A DNA stretch of 64,000 nucleotides from Parvularculaceae bacterium (GTDB lineage Bacteria; Pseudomonadota; Alphaproteobacteria; Caulobacterales; Parvularculaceae). The stretch spans positions 310,001 to 374,000 of the forward strand of contig JAJFFV010000005.1 in assembly GCA_021776475.1 (NCBI GenBank), written 5' to 3'. A program made the position numbers and the translations under genes. Shown here piece by piece: positions 44,342-53,465 of this stretch. The notes under the pieces are model-generated. The model was not told the origin of the DNA. It saw only the letters and a list, made by a program, of their open reading frames with translations, and ran no database searches. Position 1 is the first letter of the stretch. Every line of letters starts with the position of its first letter.

Positions 44342-45242
44342 CGAAGGCGCGCCCGGACACCTCCTATGCCTTGGCGCGGGGTACACAGCTAGCTTCGTCG
44401 CCGACCACCTGCGGCCCAAAGGCTGGGCGGTTAGCAAGACAACCAGGTCTCCTGACAGGGCAACCGATCATTCCCAGATCTATTGGGATGATGAAACTTC
44501 TCTGAGCAAAGCCAATCTCACGCAGATCACGGACATCTTGGTTTCAACTCCTCCGCAGACGGACAAATGCCCCGCCCTGACGGCGCTGATATCAGCAAGA
44601 CCCGCCATACCGGCACTGCGCTCAGTTATCTACTACTCATCGACAGGCGTCTGCGGTGATCACGACGGTGCCTGGATAGACGAGACAACACAGCCCTGCT
44701 CCCGCCTCGCGCGCGGCAAAAACAGGATCATTGCCGAGAACGCCTGGCAGGCTTTCGGGGCGCAGGAACACCTCCCTGTGACCATTGTTCGCCTCTCCGG
44801 CATTTACGGCCCCGGCCGGAACGCCCTGGAGACACTTCTTCGTCAGGGCAAGAACGCCAGGCGCATCTACAAAAAAGACCACGTGTTCAACCGCATTCAC
44901 GTTGAGGATATCGCCCACATCACTGGCGCGATCTTTCTGCGGACAGCGCGCAATAACCCACTTCCCCACGCACTCTACAATCTCGCCGATGATGAACCTG
45001 CAGCGGCGCAGGAGGTTATTGACCACGCCGCGTTCTTGCTGGGCGTTCCCTCACCGCCTCTCATCCCGATCGCCAAGGCTAATCTCACCCCAATGGCACG
45101 CAGCTTTTACGCCGAGAACAAGAAAATCCGAAATACCCGGGTCAAAAATGACCTGAACCTGACCCTCGGCTACCCGACTTACCGCGCTGGCCTGAAGGCC
45201 CTTTTACCTACCATTAACAATTTCGAAGAGCCATCAAAGTAA
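44334..45242 (+). CDS. NAD(P)-binding SDR-like protein (YeeZ-type)
   Basis: 302 residues from ATG at 44334, overlapping the phosphatase stop; the track's start at 44295 lies within that gene. A Rossmann fold is shown by LLCLGAGYTASFVADHL, YYSSTGVCGDHDGAWIDE, IVRLSGIYGPGRN and the HVEDIAHI segment. This is the extended SDR branch of YeeZ-like proteins, in which the catalytic Tyr-x-x-x-Lys is often absent and the substrate is unknown. Confidence 0.86.
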   Translation: MTDEGAPGHLLCLGAGYTASFVADHLRPKGWAVSKTTRSPDRATDHSQIYWDDETSLSKANLTQITDILVSTPPQTDKCPALTALISARPAIPALRSVIYYSSTGVCGDHDGAWIDETTQPCSRLARGKNRIIAENAWQAFGAQEHLPVTIVRLSGIYGPGRNALETLLRQGKNARRIYKKDHVFNRIHVEDIAHITGAIFLRTARNNPLPHALYNLADDEPAAAQEVIDHAAFLLGVPSPPLIPIAKANLTPMARSFYAENKKIRNTRVKNDLNLTLGYPTYRAGLKALLPTINNFEEPSK

Positions 45243-45294
45243 ACCAAATTTTAAACCGCAATGCCATAAAACCATCAGGAATATCGGGGGTTTT

Positions 45295-47322
45295 GTGAAC
45301 ACTGATCCAGAATTTGACGACAGTTTCGTCTCGGAAGAACTCCTGAACTCGGCAGCTGTCGGCAGCGCCATGGCGGCACCTCTCAGCGTTGTCTCAATTT
45401 TGTTCGTTCTCGCGGCCCTTTACGGTCAATCGCCTCTTATCCCGACCCTTCTCTGGGGCGGCACGATTTGCGCCATCGCCTCGGCGATGTTTATCTGTTC
45501 AACTTACCGACAAGGCGGTCGCCGGAGCTTGTTCTCAAAGGGTCTGCACAATGGTTTGACCCTGTTGCTCGGATTTTTGTGGGGCTCCTCACTTTTCGTC
45601 ATGGCGCCGGAACCCAACATCTATACCGCCTCGATCCTGACGGTGATCGTTGTCGGCGTCTGCATTTCGTCGCTGCTGGTTCAGCTGTCAAATCCACCAG
45701 CCTGGATCTTGATGTTCATCCCGGCAATCGGTATTCACAGCATTTATCTTTACACACATGATCAGACTGGGTACTTCCAGCTTGCCAGCGTTAGCTTGAT
45801 CTTTTCTACGCTGATCGCGATTGTTGCCATCCGGATCAAAAACTACCTACTCGACAATATCGAAGCGCGCCATGCGCTGCAGGAGAAGAACGAAGAAATC
45901 CTCGACAAAAATGCGCGCCTCTACAAGCTCGCCCATTATGACGGGTTGACCGGCACTGCCAACCGCAAGCTACTGATCACCGCTGCCAATGACTACATTG
46001 AGAAATTGTCCAAATCCGGTAAAACTTGTGGATTTCTGCTGATTGACCTCGACCACTTCAAGCATTTGAACGATACGATGGGGCACGCCGCGGGCGACGA
46101 ACTCCTCTCCATTGTCGGCGCGCGCTTGCGCAACTGCGTGCGTGCAAACGATATCGTCGCACGCATCGGCGGCGATGAATTTGGTGTCCTGATCACTGAT
46201 CTCGACGAAGGAGAACTCGCCGAAGATATCGCCGACAAGATCATCAGAAGCCTCGACCTCCCGCAGCGGGTGCTGGGGGCGCTGTTGAACAGTCGCGCTT
46301 CGATCGGCATTTCCTATTATCCACGCCACGGTATTTCGATCACCGAGCTGATGAACAATGCCGATCTGGCGCTACAGTCTGCCAAAAAAGAGGGCCGCGG
46401 TAAATATCAGGTGTGCACGAATGATTTGCAGCTCGCCGCGGTCAAGAAACTGACGGTAGAGAGCGAATTGCGCCGGGCCCTGCGCAAGCAAAGCATCGGC
46501 TATCACTTTCAGCCGATCATCTCGACCACAGACGGCAAAATCCGCGCTGCCGAAGCGCTGGTGCGGCTCATGGGCAGCGAGGAGACATCCTCGAATGCCG
46601 AAGAGATTATGCAGGTCTCTTCGGCTGTTGGCCTGTCCGAGGAATTAAGCAGGGTTTTGTTTCAGTCTCTTGAAGAACAGGGGCAGGAAATGTTCCAAAC
46701 TTTGCCGGACCTTGAGAAAATATCAATCAACCTCAGTCCGCTGGAGCTGCGCTCGGCAACGCCGGTCAAACACCTTGAAGATATCTTCAGACGCGGTACC
46801 TTCACACCCGACCAGTTACAGATCGAGATCACCGAACAGTCGGTGCTTGAACGCGGCGCCGATCAGGCCCGCGATGCCATAGACCGATTGTCGGCGATGG
46901 GCCTCTCGATCATTATGGACGATTTCGGCACCGGTTACTCGTCGCTTACCCATCTCAAACTATTGCCGATTGACGGGATCAAGATCGACAAGTCGTTCGT
47001 GCGTGAGCTGAACAATGATTTACGCGATGCTGCCATCGTTCGCTCACTCGTCGGGATGTGCAAAGGCCTCGGTCTGAAAGTCACCGCCGAAGGTGTCGAA
47101 GACTTTGCCCAGTTCGAGACCCTGCGGCGCCTTGGCTGCGACTACGTGCAAGGCTATCTCTTCTTCAAGGCGCTCGCGGTCGAGGAGCTTGCCCGCCTCG
47201 TAAAAGAAGGCCCGCACGAGACCTTCGACTGGGCTCAGCAGCTTCTCGTCCACGAGCCGGATCCGGCCGAAACCCCCGAAATTGCTGAGATTTCAGCGCA
47301 AAGCATGCCCCACACAGGTTGA
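45295..47322 (+). CDS. Membrane GGDEF-EAL cyclic di-GMP protein
   Basis: 675 residues. Five or six membrane helices (residues 20-180), a short coiled coil (185-212), GGDEF domain with intact RIGGDEF (292-296) and the RxxD inhibitory site R283-D286 five residues before it, then an EAL domain with EAL at 420-422, [32 protein letters not shown] and QGYLF. All catalytic residues of both domains are present, so it could make and break c-di-GMP. GTG start with GGGGG upstream. Confidence 0.94.
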   Translation: MNTDPEFDDSFVSEELLNSAAVGSAMAAPLSVVSILFVLAALYGQSPLIPTLLWGGTICAIASAMFICSTYRQGGRRSLFSKGLHNGLTLLLGFLWGSSLFVMAPEPNIYTASILTVIVVGVCISSLLVQLSNPPAWILMFIPAIGIHSIYLYTHDQTGYFQLASVSLIFSTLIAIVAIRIKNYLLDNIEARHALQEKNEEILDKNARLYKLAHYDGLTGTANRKLLITAANDYIEKLSKSGKTCGFLLIDLDHFKHLNDTMGHAAGDELLSIVGARLRNCVRANDIVARIGGDEFGVLITDLDEGELAEDIADKIIRSLDLPQRVLGALLNSRASIGISYYPRHGISITELMNNADLALQSAKKEGRGKYQVCTNDLQLAAVKKLTVESELRRALRKQSIGYHFQPIISTTDGKIRAAEALVRLMGSEETSSNAEEIMQVSSAVGLSEELSRVLFQSLEEQGQEMFQTLPDLEKISINLSPLELRSATPVKHLEDIFRRGTFTPDQLQIEITEQSVLERGADQARDAIDRLSAMGLSIIMDDFGTGYSSLTHLKLLPIDGIKIDKSFVRELNNDLRDAAIVRSLVGMCKGLGLKVTAEGVEDFAQFETLRRLGCDYVQGYLFFKALAVEELARLVKEGPHETFDWAQQLLVHEPDPAETPEIAEISAQSMPHTG

Positions 47323-47324
47323 CC

Positions 47325-47365
47325 AACGCAATCATATAAAGAAATCTTTATATAACGATTGCGTT
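47325..47365. promoter_or_regulatory. Nested palindrome upstream of ahcY
   Basis: ATATAAAGA-AA-TCTTTATAT (47334-47353) is an 18-of-20 perfect palindrome, flanked by AACGCAATC (47325-47333) and GATTGCGTT (47357-47365), which are exact inverted copies. It begins two bases after the GGDEF-EAL stop and 118 bases before ahcY. The core resembles, from memory, operators of ArsR-type SahR regulators of S-adenosylhomocysteine metabolism. As RNA it would also form a 17-pair hairpin with a 3-base bulge. Confidence 0.6.
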
Positions 47366-47411
47366 TCGTCCCGCGACTGGTATAAGCCCAGGCAACTTCT
47401 CAACCAAGCGC

Positions 47412-47442
47412 GTTCGCAAAAGTGGCCACCGGTTTTGCGAAC
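47412..47442. repeat. Palindromic element in ahcY leader
   Basis: GTTCGCAAAA (47412-47421) and TTTTGCGAAC (47433-47442) are exact inverted copies around GTGGCCACCGG. The core CAAAAGTGG...CCGGTTTTGCG recalls dispersed intergenic palindromes of several alphaproteobacteria. It is the only copy I noticed in the window. Confidence 0.55.
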
Positions 47443-47482
47443 AACCGCGCGACAACAAATATGTTTGGAAAGGCAGCGCTTC

Positions 47483-48880
47483 ATGAGCACGCAGGATTAC
47501 GTTGTTAAAGACATTTCACTGGCAGATTTTGGCAATAAGGAAATTGAAATTGCTGAAACAGAAATGCCCGGCCTGATGGCCACGCGCGAAGAATTTGGTG
47601 CAGCGCAGCCGTTGAAAGGCGCCCGCATTGCCGGCTCGCTGCACATGACAATCCAGACCGCCGTCCTGATCCAGACGCTCGAAGCCCTCGGCGCTGAAGT
47701 CCGCTGGGCCAGCTGCAACATCTATTCGACACAGGACCACGCAGCATCCGCCATCGCCGCATCGGGTACGCCTGTCTTCGCGGTAAAGGGCGAGACCCTC
47801 GAAGAATACTGGAACTATGCTGACCGCTTGTGGGAATGGCCAAATGGCGACCTTGCGAACATGATCCTCGATGACGGTGGTGATGCAACGATGCTGATCC
47901 TGCTCGGCTCGGAAGCAGAAGAAGATCCCTCGGTTCTGGATAATCCGTCTAATGAAGAAGAAGAAGCACTCTTCAACACAATTAAGAGCCGCCTTGAACG
48001 CGACCCGGGCTTCTATTCCCGCGTCAAAGCTTCCATCCAGGGCGTCACCGAGGAAACCACAACGGGCGTTCTGCGTCTTTATCAACGCGAAAAAGCTAAC
48101 GATCTCCCGTTCCCGGCGATTAACGTCAATGACAGTGTCACCAAGTCGAAATTCGACAACAAATATGGCTGCCGCGAGAGCCTCACAGATGGTATCCGCC
48201 GTGCGACTGACGTCATGATGGCCGGCAAGGTCGCTCTCGTCGCCGGGTACGGCGATGTTGGTAAGGGCTCAGCTGAGAGCCTGAAGGGCGCTGGCGCCCG
48301 CGTCATGGTCACCGAGATTGATCCGATCTGCGCCCTGCAGGCAGCGATGGACGGTTTCGAAGTCGTCACGATGGAGCAAGGTGCACCGCGTGCGGATATT
48401 GTGGTGACCGCCACGGGGAACAAGGACATCCTCACCGTCGATCACATGCGCTCACTGAAGGATATGGCGATCGTCGGTAACATTGGCCATTTCGACAATG
48501 AAATTCAGATCGATGGCTTGCGCAACTTCAAATGGACCAACATCAAGGACCAGGTCGATATGGTCCAGTTCCCCAACGGCAAGCGCATGCTCCTGCTCTC
48601 ACAGGGCCGCCTGCTCAATCTTGGCAACGGCACGGGCCACCCATCCTTCGTGATGTCCGCCTCATTTACCAACCAGACCCTCGCCCAGATCGAGCTCTGG
48701 ACTAAAGGGGAGCAGTACGACAATAAAGTCTACGTCCTGCCGAAACATCTCGACGAAAAAGTTGCCGCGCTGCATCTTGAAAAAGTCGGTGCCAACCTCT
48801 CAAGGCTGACCGACGAACAAGCCGCCTACATCGGCGTCTCCCCGGACGGTCCGTACAAATCAGATCAATACCGGTATTAA
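47483..48880 (+). CDS. ahcY: Adenosylhomocysteinase
   Basis: 465 residues from ATG at 47483 ([11 protein letters not shown]); the track's start lies in the preceding gene. The enzyme hydrolyses S-adenosylhomocysteine to homocysteine and adenosine, keeping methylation running. Motifs are [27 protein letters not shown], the NAD-binding [15 protein letters not shown] and the C-terminal [10 protein letters not shown]. The insertion around residues 150-180, common in proteobacterial forms, is present ([14 protein letters not shown] region). A 160-base leader with two palindromes precedes it. Confidence 0.97.
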   Translation: MSTQDYVVKDISLADFGNKEIEIAETEMPGLMATREEFGAAQPLKGARIAGSLHMTIQTAVLIQTLEALGAEVRWASCNIYSTQDHAASAIAASGTPVFAVKGETLEEYWNYADRLWEWPNGDLANMILDDGGDATMLILLGSEAEEDPSVLDNPSNEEEEALFNTIKSRLERDPGFYSRVKASIQGVTEETTTGVLRLYQREKANDLPFPAINVNDSVTKSKFDNKYGCRESLTDGIRRATDVMMAGKVALVAGYGDVGKGSAESLKGAGARVMVTEIDPICALQAAMDGFEVVTMEQGAPRADIVVTATGNKDILTVDHMRSLKDMAIVGNIGHFDNEIQIDGLRNFKWTNIKDQVDMVQFPNGKRMLLLSQGRLLNLGNGTGHPSFVMSASFTNQTLAQIELWTKGEQYDNKVYVLPKHLDEKVAALHLEKVGANLSRLTDEQAAYIGVSPDGPYKSDQYRY

Positions 48881-48892
48881 AAACTCTTCCGA

Positions 48893-48919
48893 TGTACTCC
48901 TCGAACTGGGCGGAGTACA
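48893..48919. terminator. Hairpin after ahcY
   Basis: TGTACTCC-TCGAACTGGGC-GGAGTACA, eight perfect pairs, 12 bases after the ahcY stop and facing the convergent unknown gene. No T tract follows, so termination would be weak or factor-assisted; it could serve both strands. Confidence 0.45.
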
Positions 48920-48947
48920 CGAAATATCCTGCTGGCGGAACGCAATA

Positions 48948-49439
48948 TCAGGCTCTGTACTGCAAAACAATATTGTGTACAGCTTGCTTCAGGCGGTGCA
49001 CTCTTTGATCAGACTCAGGCATCTCAAAATATTTTTGGCTTAATCGTAGTGAGAAGCTGGCGAAATCTGCTTCGCTGCCAGAAGAGGGATGCAACGTTCT
49101 AAATTTGAACACCCGCTCACCACCAGTTGCTTGTATCTGTAAGCAGCATGCTGCAACCGAAGTACAGGAGGGATCAATCTTGCCCAGTGGTATGATACAT
49201 TCTGCCTTGTTCAATACTACAGGATTACCAGGCTCGTACCGGTCGACTGTTTCCTCTATGTAAGTCAGAATTCCCTTTTCCTGATCAACTGAAATACTGA
49301 ACCGAGATATTTCGTCTGGTTCCTGGTGGTTAACCCAGTCATCAGCCAGCTCACTGAGCAACTTAGCTAGATCGTCATCACCCTTATCCACCAAGATTAA
49401 TTCCTCGATTGTTCCCACGCACATAACGGGCACATACAT
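48948..49439 (-). CDS. Unknown protein overlapping the TIR-WD40 gene
   Basis: 163 residues, family not recognised. Acidic N-terminus (VDKGDDDLAKLLSELADDW), a beta-rich middle (RFSISVDQEKGILTYIEE), several Cys (SCTSVAACCLQI) and an amphipathic C-terminal helix. AGAGGGG lies four bases before the ATG. Its first 56 bases overlap the 3' end of the TIR-WD40 gene in another frame, so the pair is almost certainly cotranscribed. It could be an effector partner or regulator of that protein (inference). Confidence 0.68.
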   Translation of the reverse strand: MYVPVMCVGTIEELILVDKGDDDLAKLLSELADDWVNHQEPDEISRFSISVDQEKGILTYIEETVDRYEPGNPVVLNKAECIIPLGKIDPSCTSVAACCLQIQATGGERVFKFRTLHPSSGSEADFASFSLRLSQKYFEMPESDQRVHRLKQAVHNIVLQYRA

Positions 49440-51306
49440 CTAACCCCTCTCTGGACTTCAAGATAGGTGCCGCAACAATATCACCTGATGTAATGAATCG
49501 GGATGCGCCGCGCAACTGTCCTGTTTGCGGATTGCAAATTTTAGTCAGTTTGGTAACAATATCTGTATCCATTTCTTGCCATTCCTCGCCTTCTCTTGAT
49601 CTCATGTCCCACAGACGCGCTGTGCCGTCGGCGCTTGTTGTCACAACCGTATCAAGAGTTTTGTTGACAGTTACCGAAAGAACACCACCTTCGTGTCCTT
49701 GCAAGCGCATGATTTCATTTGCGAACATTTGCATCCATATCCTAGCTGTCCCGTCCATACTACTACTCGTCACAACACCATTAGCTATCGTGACAGATGT
49801 GATCGGTGCCTGGTGGCCGCGCAGAAGACTGCTCGGTGGCATTCCGAACCCGCCGGCGCCCAATGAGGAGACAGAGATGTTATTTGTGTTGTCTGTCAGC
49901 GCCGTCGTCACGCCTTGTGAATTCACGGAGGCGCTGGCAAGACGCCCGCCGTAAAAAGGCAGCTCAGCCTTCTCCGTGATCGGATCGGTCAAGCTCCAGA
50001 CTGTAATGCGTCCCTGATCAGCAGTGATCAATTCCGGCGCGTCTTGACCAAAAAAAGCCGCATAGAATTTTCTGTTTTCGCGCTTCAAAGTGAAGAGATT
50101 CTCGCCTGTTTCCACATTCCAAATGAACAAGGTGCCAGTCTCGTCGCATGTAACAAGGCGGCTCCCAGCCTCGTTAAATCGCGACCACACGACCTTACCC
50201 TGATGTCCCTCCAGAGAAACGGCAGTATTTTCTTGATTTGTCTGTCGCAGCCAGACCTCTCCTGTATCAGACATGATATTCATCGACATGCCATCAGAAC
50301 TGAAACTCAAGACAATACCAAAAACATCTTCGCTGCTGACTATATCCAGTGACTGAAGGTCCCAGACCTTGATGGTTTGATCAACGCCCGCTGTGATAAT
50401 ATGCGTGTCGTTTTCCATGAATGCCGCAGCTCGAACCGGCCCTTCATGCCCCACCAATCGGCCAATTCCTCTAGAAAAACTCGAGGCATCATAAAGTACA
50501 TTCGTCACTTCCGGATAGAAAGGGTGCAGCCAATCCTGGCGCGCAGCCAAAACCGCTAAGCGTAATGCCCGCTCGGCATTGGAACCTCTATCATCCGGTA
50601 ACGTCGGAGAAACGCTGTCCTCCAAGGCTGTGAATGAAAATATCGTCAGTTGACGGACTTCTTCGAGATTATTCGCTCTTGTAGATTTTACAGCATATCC
50701 GGATACAATCACGCCGACTGAGAGTGCCGCCACCGCCAATATTCGGTTCCGGGTTTTCCGGCGTCTGGTTTCGCGTTGCCACAAATTGTCAAACGGGACA
50801 TTCAGGATGCCTGCCGTCAATCGGGTTGTGAGGCGGTGCAAGCCTTCCTTTCGCCAGTCTGGTGCAAGTGGTTCCTCCGGTGTGTCTGTAAGTTCCCCTT
50901 CAACGGTGACCTTGAAACGCAATGAGGGGCAAAAACACTCCGTTATCGGATCGCCGGAATTAGGCACACCTTCGACTATCACAGCGAAGACTCTGGCATC
51001 AGAATTCCGTTTGAATCGGCGTACTTCCAGATCAACCCACTTCGACCGGGCCGAATTGGGACTGCACAATACGATCAGACACTCAGAGGCGGCCAACGCT
51101 TGTTCCAAAGCCGTCCCCAGATCTTCATTCGCCCCCATCTCGTCATCATCTCGGAAGACACGACCAATTTTTCTACTTGATGGATCAATATCTGCAACAA
51201 CACCTAAGGGCACCTTGTAGGACTCGAGCTCCCGGTGAAGTTTTTTCGCCCAGCGTTTGTCGTGCTGACTGTAACTCACAAAAGCTCTATACTTTGACTC
51301 TAACAT
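49384..51306 (-). CDS. TIR-transmembrane-WD40 protein
   Basis: About 640 residues from ATG at 51306 (MLESKYRAF); the track's 51414 adds 36 residues without a ribosome site. TIR domain (5-135) with FVSYSQHDKRW and, in NSARSKWVDLEV, a Glu94 at the usual NADase position; a single membrane helix (189-206); then about seven WD repeats (roughly 285-620), for example GHEGPVRAAAF...IKVWD and GHEGGVLSVTV...ARLWD, enough for one complete propeller. Bacterial TIR domains often cleave NAD or make cyclic ADP-ribose in defence; this one may sense through the propeller. Antiviral function is not shown. Confidence 0.88.
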   Translation of the reverse strand: MLESKYRAFVSYSQHDKRWAKKLHRELESYKVPLGVVADIDPSSRKIGRVFRDDDEMGANEDLGTALEQALAASECLIVLCSPNSARSKWVDLEVRRFKRNSDARVFAVIVEGVPNSGDPITECFCPSLRFKVTVEGELTDTPEEPLAPDWRKEGLHRLTTRLTAGILNVPFDNLWQRETRRRKTRNRILAVAALSVGVIVSGYAVKSTRANNLEEVRQLTIFSFTALEDSVSPTLPDDRGSNAERALRLAVLAARQDWLHPFYPEVTNVLYDASSFSRGIGRLVGHEGPVRAAAFMENDTHIITAGVDQTIKVWDLQSLDIVSSEDVFGIVLSFSSDGMSMNIMSDTGEVWLRQTNQENTAVSLEGHQGKVVWSRFNEAGSRLVTCDETGTLFIWNVETGENLFTLKRENRKFYAAFFGQDAPELITADQGRITVWSLTDPITEKAELPFYGGRLASASVNSQGVTTALTDNTNNISVSSLGAGGFGMPPSSLLRGHQAPITSVTIANGVVTSSSMDGTARIWMQMFANEIMRLQGHEGGVLSVTVNKTLDTVVTTSADGTARLWDMRSREGEEWQEMDTDIVTKLTKICNPQTGQLRGASRFITSGDIVAAPILKSREGLDVCARYVRGNNRGINLGG

Positions 51307-51544
51307 TTTCGTTGCCTGCACGAGCTCTTGTTTCTCACGTAATGACGGTTGCAGAAGAAATTCGGGGAACAAACCGTAACTTCTTATATCGTGTTTCCTC
51401 TGCCTTACGACCATTTAATACGTGCCTAAACAGTCCCCATTTGAGCCAATTAGTCCACCGATAAGCAAAAAATTGTCGGCCAGTTTTCCAGGTCTGATTG
51501 ACCAGGGCATGCTTGCGTTGCCCCCTTTTTTACCACAAGATCAG

Positions 51545-52510
51545 CTAGTTTAAACCACGTTCGAATGCGACAGTGTGCGCAATCCCATCGTCGAGATCGA
51601 ACGGAGCCTTAAAAGCAACCGCGGTGCAGAGCTTTTCTCCTGAAAGGGCTAAAGGAACGGACAAATCAAGAGCGGAGATAGCAAGAGCCAACCCTCTTTC
51701 TTCACCCGCTGGGGCCTTTATATTGTAGGTCCAGCCAAGCGCTTCCGCGAACCGCTGAACCCAAACACTGTGTGGCGCGGGTGGCGTGTCCGTCACATTG
51801 AAGATGGAATTAAAAGCGCGCGTATCAGCCAACACATCGCAAATCGCCGCCGCGACGTTGCCGACATATCCGTAAGTCGTGGTCCAGTCCAACCAAGGCT
51901 GGGGCACTTCAAGCTCGCCAATGCCTGCAAGCATGGGTTGGATAACCCATCTAAATCGGCGATGGCGATCTTCGGGACCAAAAACCATTGGAAGGCGGAG
52001 AATGGTCCAATCGGTTTTCATACGCCGGACTGCGGCCTCGATTGGGATCTTGTCATAGGCATCAAGCCATAGGTCGGGATCGCCAATGCGACGCGCAACT
52101 TTGTTGCGGTAAGGATACCAGATGCTTCTCAGCGGCGCATTTTCATCCAGAAGCCCAAGAGTTGGGGATCCTGTTTCCATGCGATGAAGAAGGCCGTAGT
52201 TTCGATAGACGTCCGACGAACTCAGCAAAACATAGTGACCGATTTGTCCATCCAGGATCGTGATGAGTCGATCAGTTTCTCCTGGCCGGTAGGCCACGAC
52301 ATCCACAATCACGTCGACTTTGTATCGTTTGACGAGCGCAAGAACCATCTCCGGCTTGGCCCGATCCGCTTGAACCGTAACCAGTCGGTTGTTCACGGCA
52401 GGAGAAGTATTCCTGGAAGCAGAAACGATCATGTTTTGCTCGGACAAAATAAGCTGATCGACGACTGCGTTCCCAATCATTCCACCAGCACCGAGAACCA
52501 AGACCTTCAT
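51545..52510 (-). CDS. NAD-dependent epimerase/dehydratase family protein
   Basis: 321 residues. Rossmann motif VLVLGAGGMIGNAVVDQL (GxxGxxG form), then VDVIVDVVAYRPGE and LLSSSDVYRNYG. The canonical Tyr-x-x-x-Lys is not apparent: the nearest segments are WYPYRNK and YDKIPIE. It may therefore be an atypical or sugar-modifying member. It lies 238 bases from the TIR gene leader and shares its strand, but the gap argues against one operon. Confidence 0.82.
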   Translation of the reverse strand: MKVLVLGAGGMIGNAVVDQLILSEQNMIVSASRNTSPAVNNRLVTVQADRAKPEMVLALVKRYKVDVIVDVVAYRPGETDRLITILDGQIGHYVLLSSSDVYRNYGLLHRMETGSPTLGLLDENAPLRSIWYPYRNKVARRIGDPDLWLDAYDKIPIEAAVRRMKTDWTILRLPMVFGPEDRHRRFRWVIQPMLAGIGELEVPQPWLDWTTTYGYVGNVAAAICDVLADTRAFNSIFNVTDTPPAPHSVWVQRFAEALGWTYNIKAPAGEERGLALAISALDLSVPLALSGEKLCTAVAFKAPFDLDDGIAHTVAFERGLN

Positions 52511-52597
52511 TTGAAATTCCTACTCAGGCAACTCCATGAGAGCGTGATTTAGCTTCTCTGGAAGGCGAGGACTGACGTGCGCGCATTACAATATTCA

Positions 52598-52774
52598 CTA
52601 CCTCGGAATTGGCAAAACCAGACCGGGTAAGCTATCGCCATTCATCTCCGCGATAGCAACGCCATATGTATCTCCTTTCTCACCGTCGGGTAATTGACCA
52701 ATAAACGCGCCGGTACCGTCATTAATATGGTAGCAAGTTCGCACCTCTTCAATCTGATCGAGGTTTTTGAACAC
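52598..52774 (-). CDS. Small ORF overlapping the HCCA isomerase 3' end
   Basis: 58 residues, below the ORF-track cut-off. From GTG at 52774 it reads MFKNLDQIEEVRTCYH, then DGEKGDTYGVAIAEMNGD and ends LPGLVLPIPR before TAG. Composition looks like a soluble protein, with no low-complexity artefact. The first 26 bases overlap the end of the isomerase gene, which suggests translational coupling. No strong ribosome site and no recognised family; it may also be the tail of a decayed longer gene. Confidence 0.5.
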   Translation of the reverse strand: MFKNLDQIEEVRTCYHINDGTGAFIGQLPDGEKGDTYGVAIAEMNGDSLPGLVLPIPR

Positions 52775-53396
52775 GCTGTGCTGCCGGCGTTACTTGGGCA
52801 GCGCGCGACGCGGCTTGTTCACACATCGACGGATTGTCCAAAAACTCAATGAACATTGGCGTTGCGTCATCGCCCCAGAACAAATGATCAGTAGTCGCAA
52901 CGGTTGGAACGCCGTAAACGCCGCGCGCAATTGCTTCGTCTGTGTTGGCCTTAAGTTCGGCTTTTATCTTCGCGTCGGAAATCGCAGACCGGAAATCGGC
53001 GACGCCCAGCTTTTCGGCAAGTGCCTGAAGGCTTTTGGTTGATTGTCCGTCATTACCCGCTCCCCAGACATGCGCGTACACCGTTCGGACAACATCGAGG
53101 GTTGCGCCGACTGATAGGGTCAATCTCAATAGTGAAAGTGGATTGAAAGGATGCCGCGGCGGACCGGCGAAAGGAAGATTGCGTTTTTCCGCAAGCCAAT
53201 GGGTGTAACAATAAGTCTGAAGTGCCTTTGCGGGAATTTCTGCAGGTCCTTTATGTCCCCAATGATTTAATAAACCTGCGAACAGGACCGGTCGCGGCTT
53301 AACTACGAGATCCCGCGGCAAGTCGTCGAAACGCGCAAGCTGTAAGTACGGATAAGGAGAAATATAATCGAAATACCAATCCACCGTTTGAATCAT
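52749..53396 (-). CDS. 2-hydroxychromene-2-carboxylate isomerase-like (DsbA-fold) protein
   Basis: 215 residues of the kappa-class GST/DsbA-like HCCA isomerase family: VDWYFDYISPYPYLQL at the N-terminus with SPY in the glutathione-binding loop, KPRPVLFAGLLNHWGHKGPAEIPAK, the FAGPPRHPFNPLSLLRL segment and GVYGVPTVATTDHLFWGDD at the C-terminus. The prototype acts in naphthalene breakdown, but most family members have other unknown substrates; no aromatic pathway is nearby. Confidence 0.9.
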   Translation of the reverse strand: MIQTVDWYFDYISPYPYLQLARFDDLPRDLVVKPRPVLFAGLLNHWGHKGPAEIPAKALQTYCYTHWLAEKRNLPFAGPPRHPFNPLSLLRLTLSVGATLDVVRTVYAHVWGAGNDGQSTKSLQALAEKLGVADFRSAISDAKIKAELKANTDEAIARGVYGVPTVATTDHLFWGDDATPMFIEFLDNPSMCEQAASRAAQVTPAAQRVQKPRSD

Positions 53397-53465
53397 TGTG
53401 GGTCATCCGGGTTGGGGGCGCGTCTCATCGGTGAGCAACGCTAGTTTTTGATCTTGGCGATTCAC

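Noticed and set aside
47366-47482. Possible S-adenosylhomocysteine riboswitch before ahcY
   Set aside because: The conserved riboswitch core was not recognised; the visible structure is two DNA-style palindromes.
51307-51414. 36-residue N-terminal extension of the TIR-WD40 protein
   Set aside because: No ribosome site at 51414, and the TIR domain begins right after the ATG at 51306; kept only as an alternative start.
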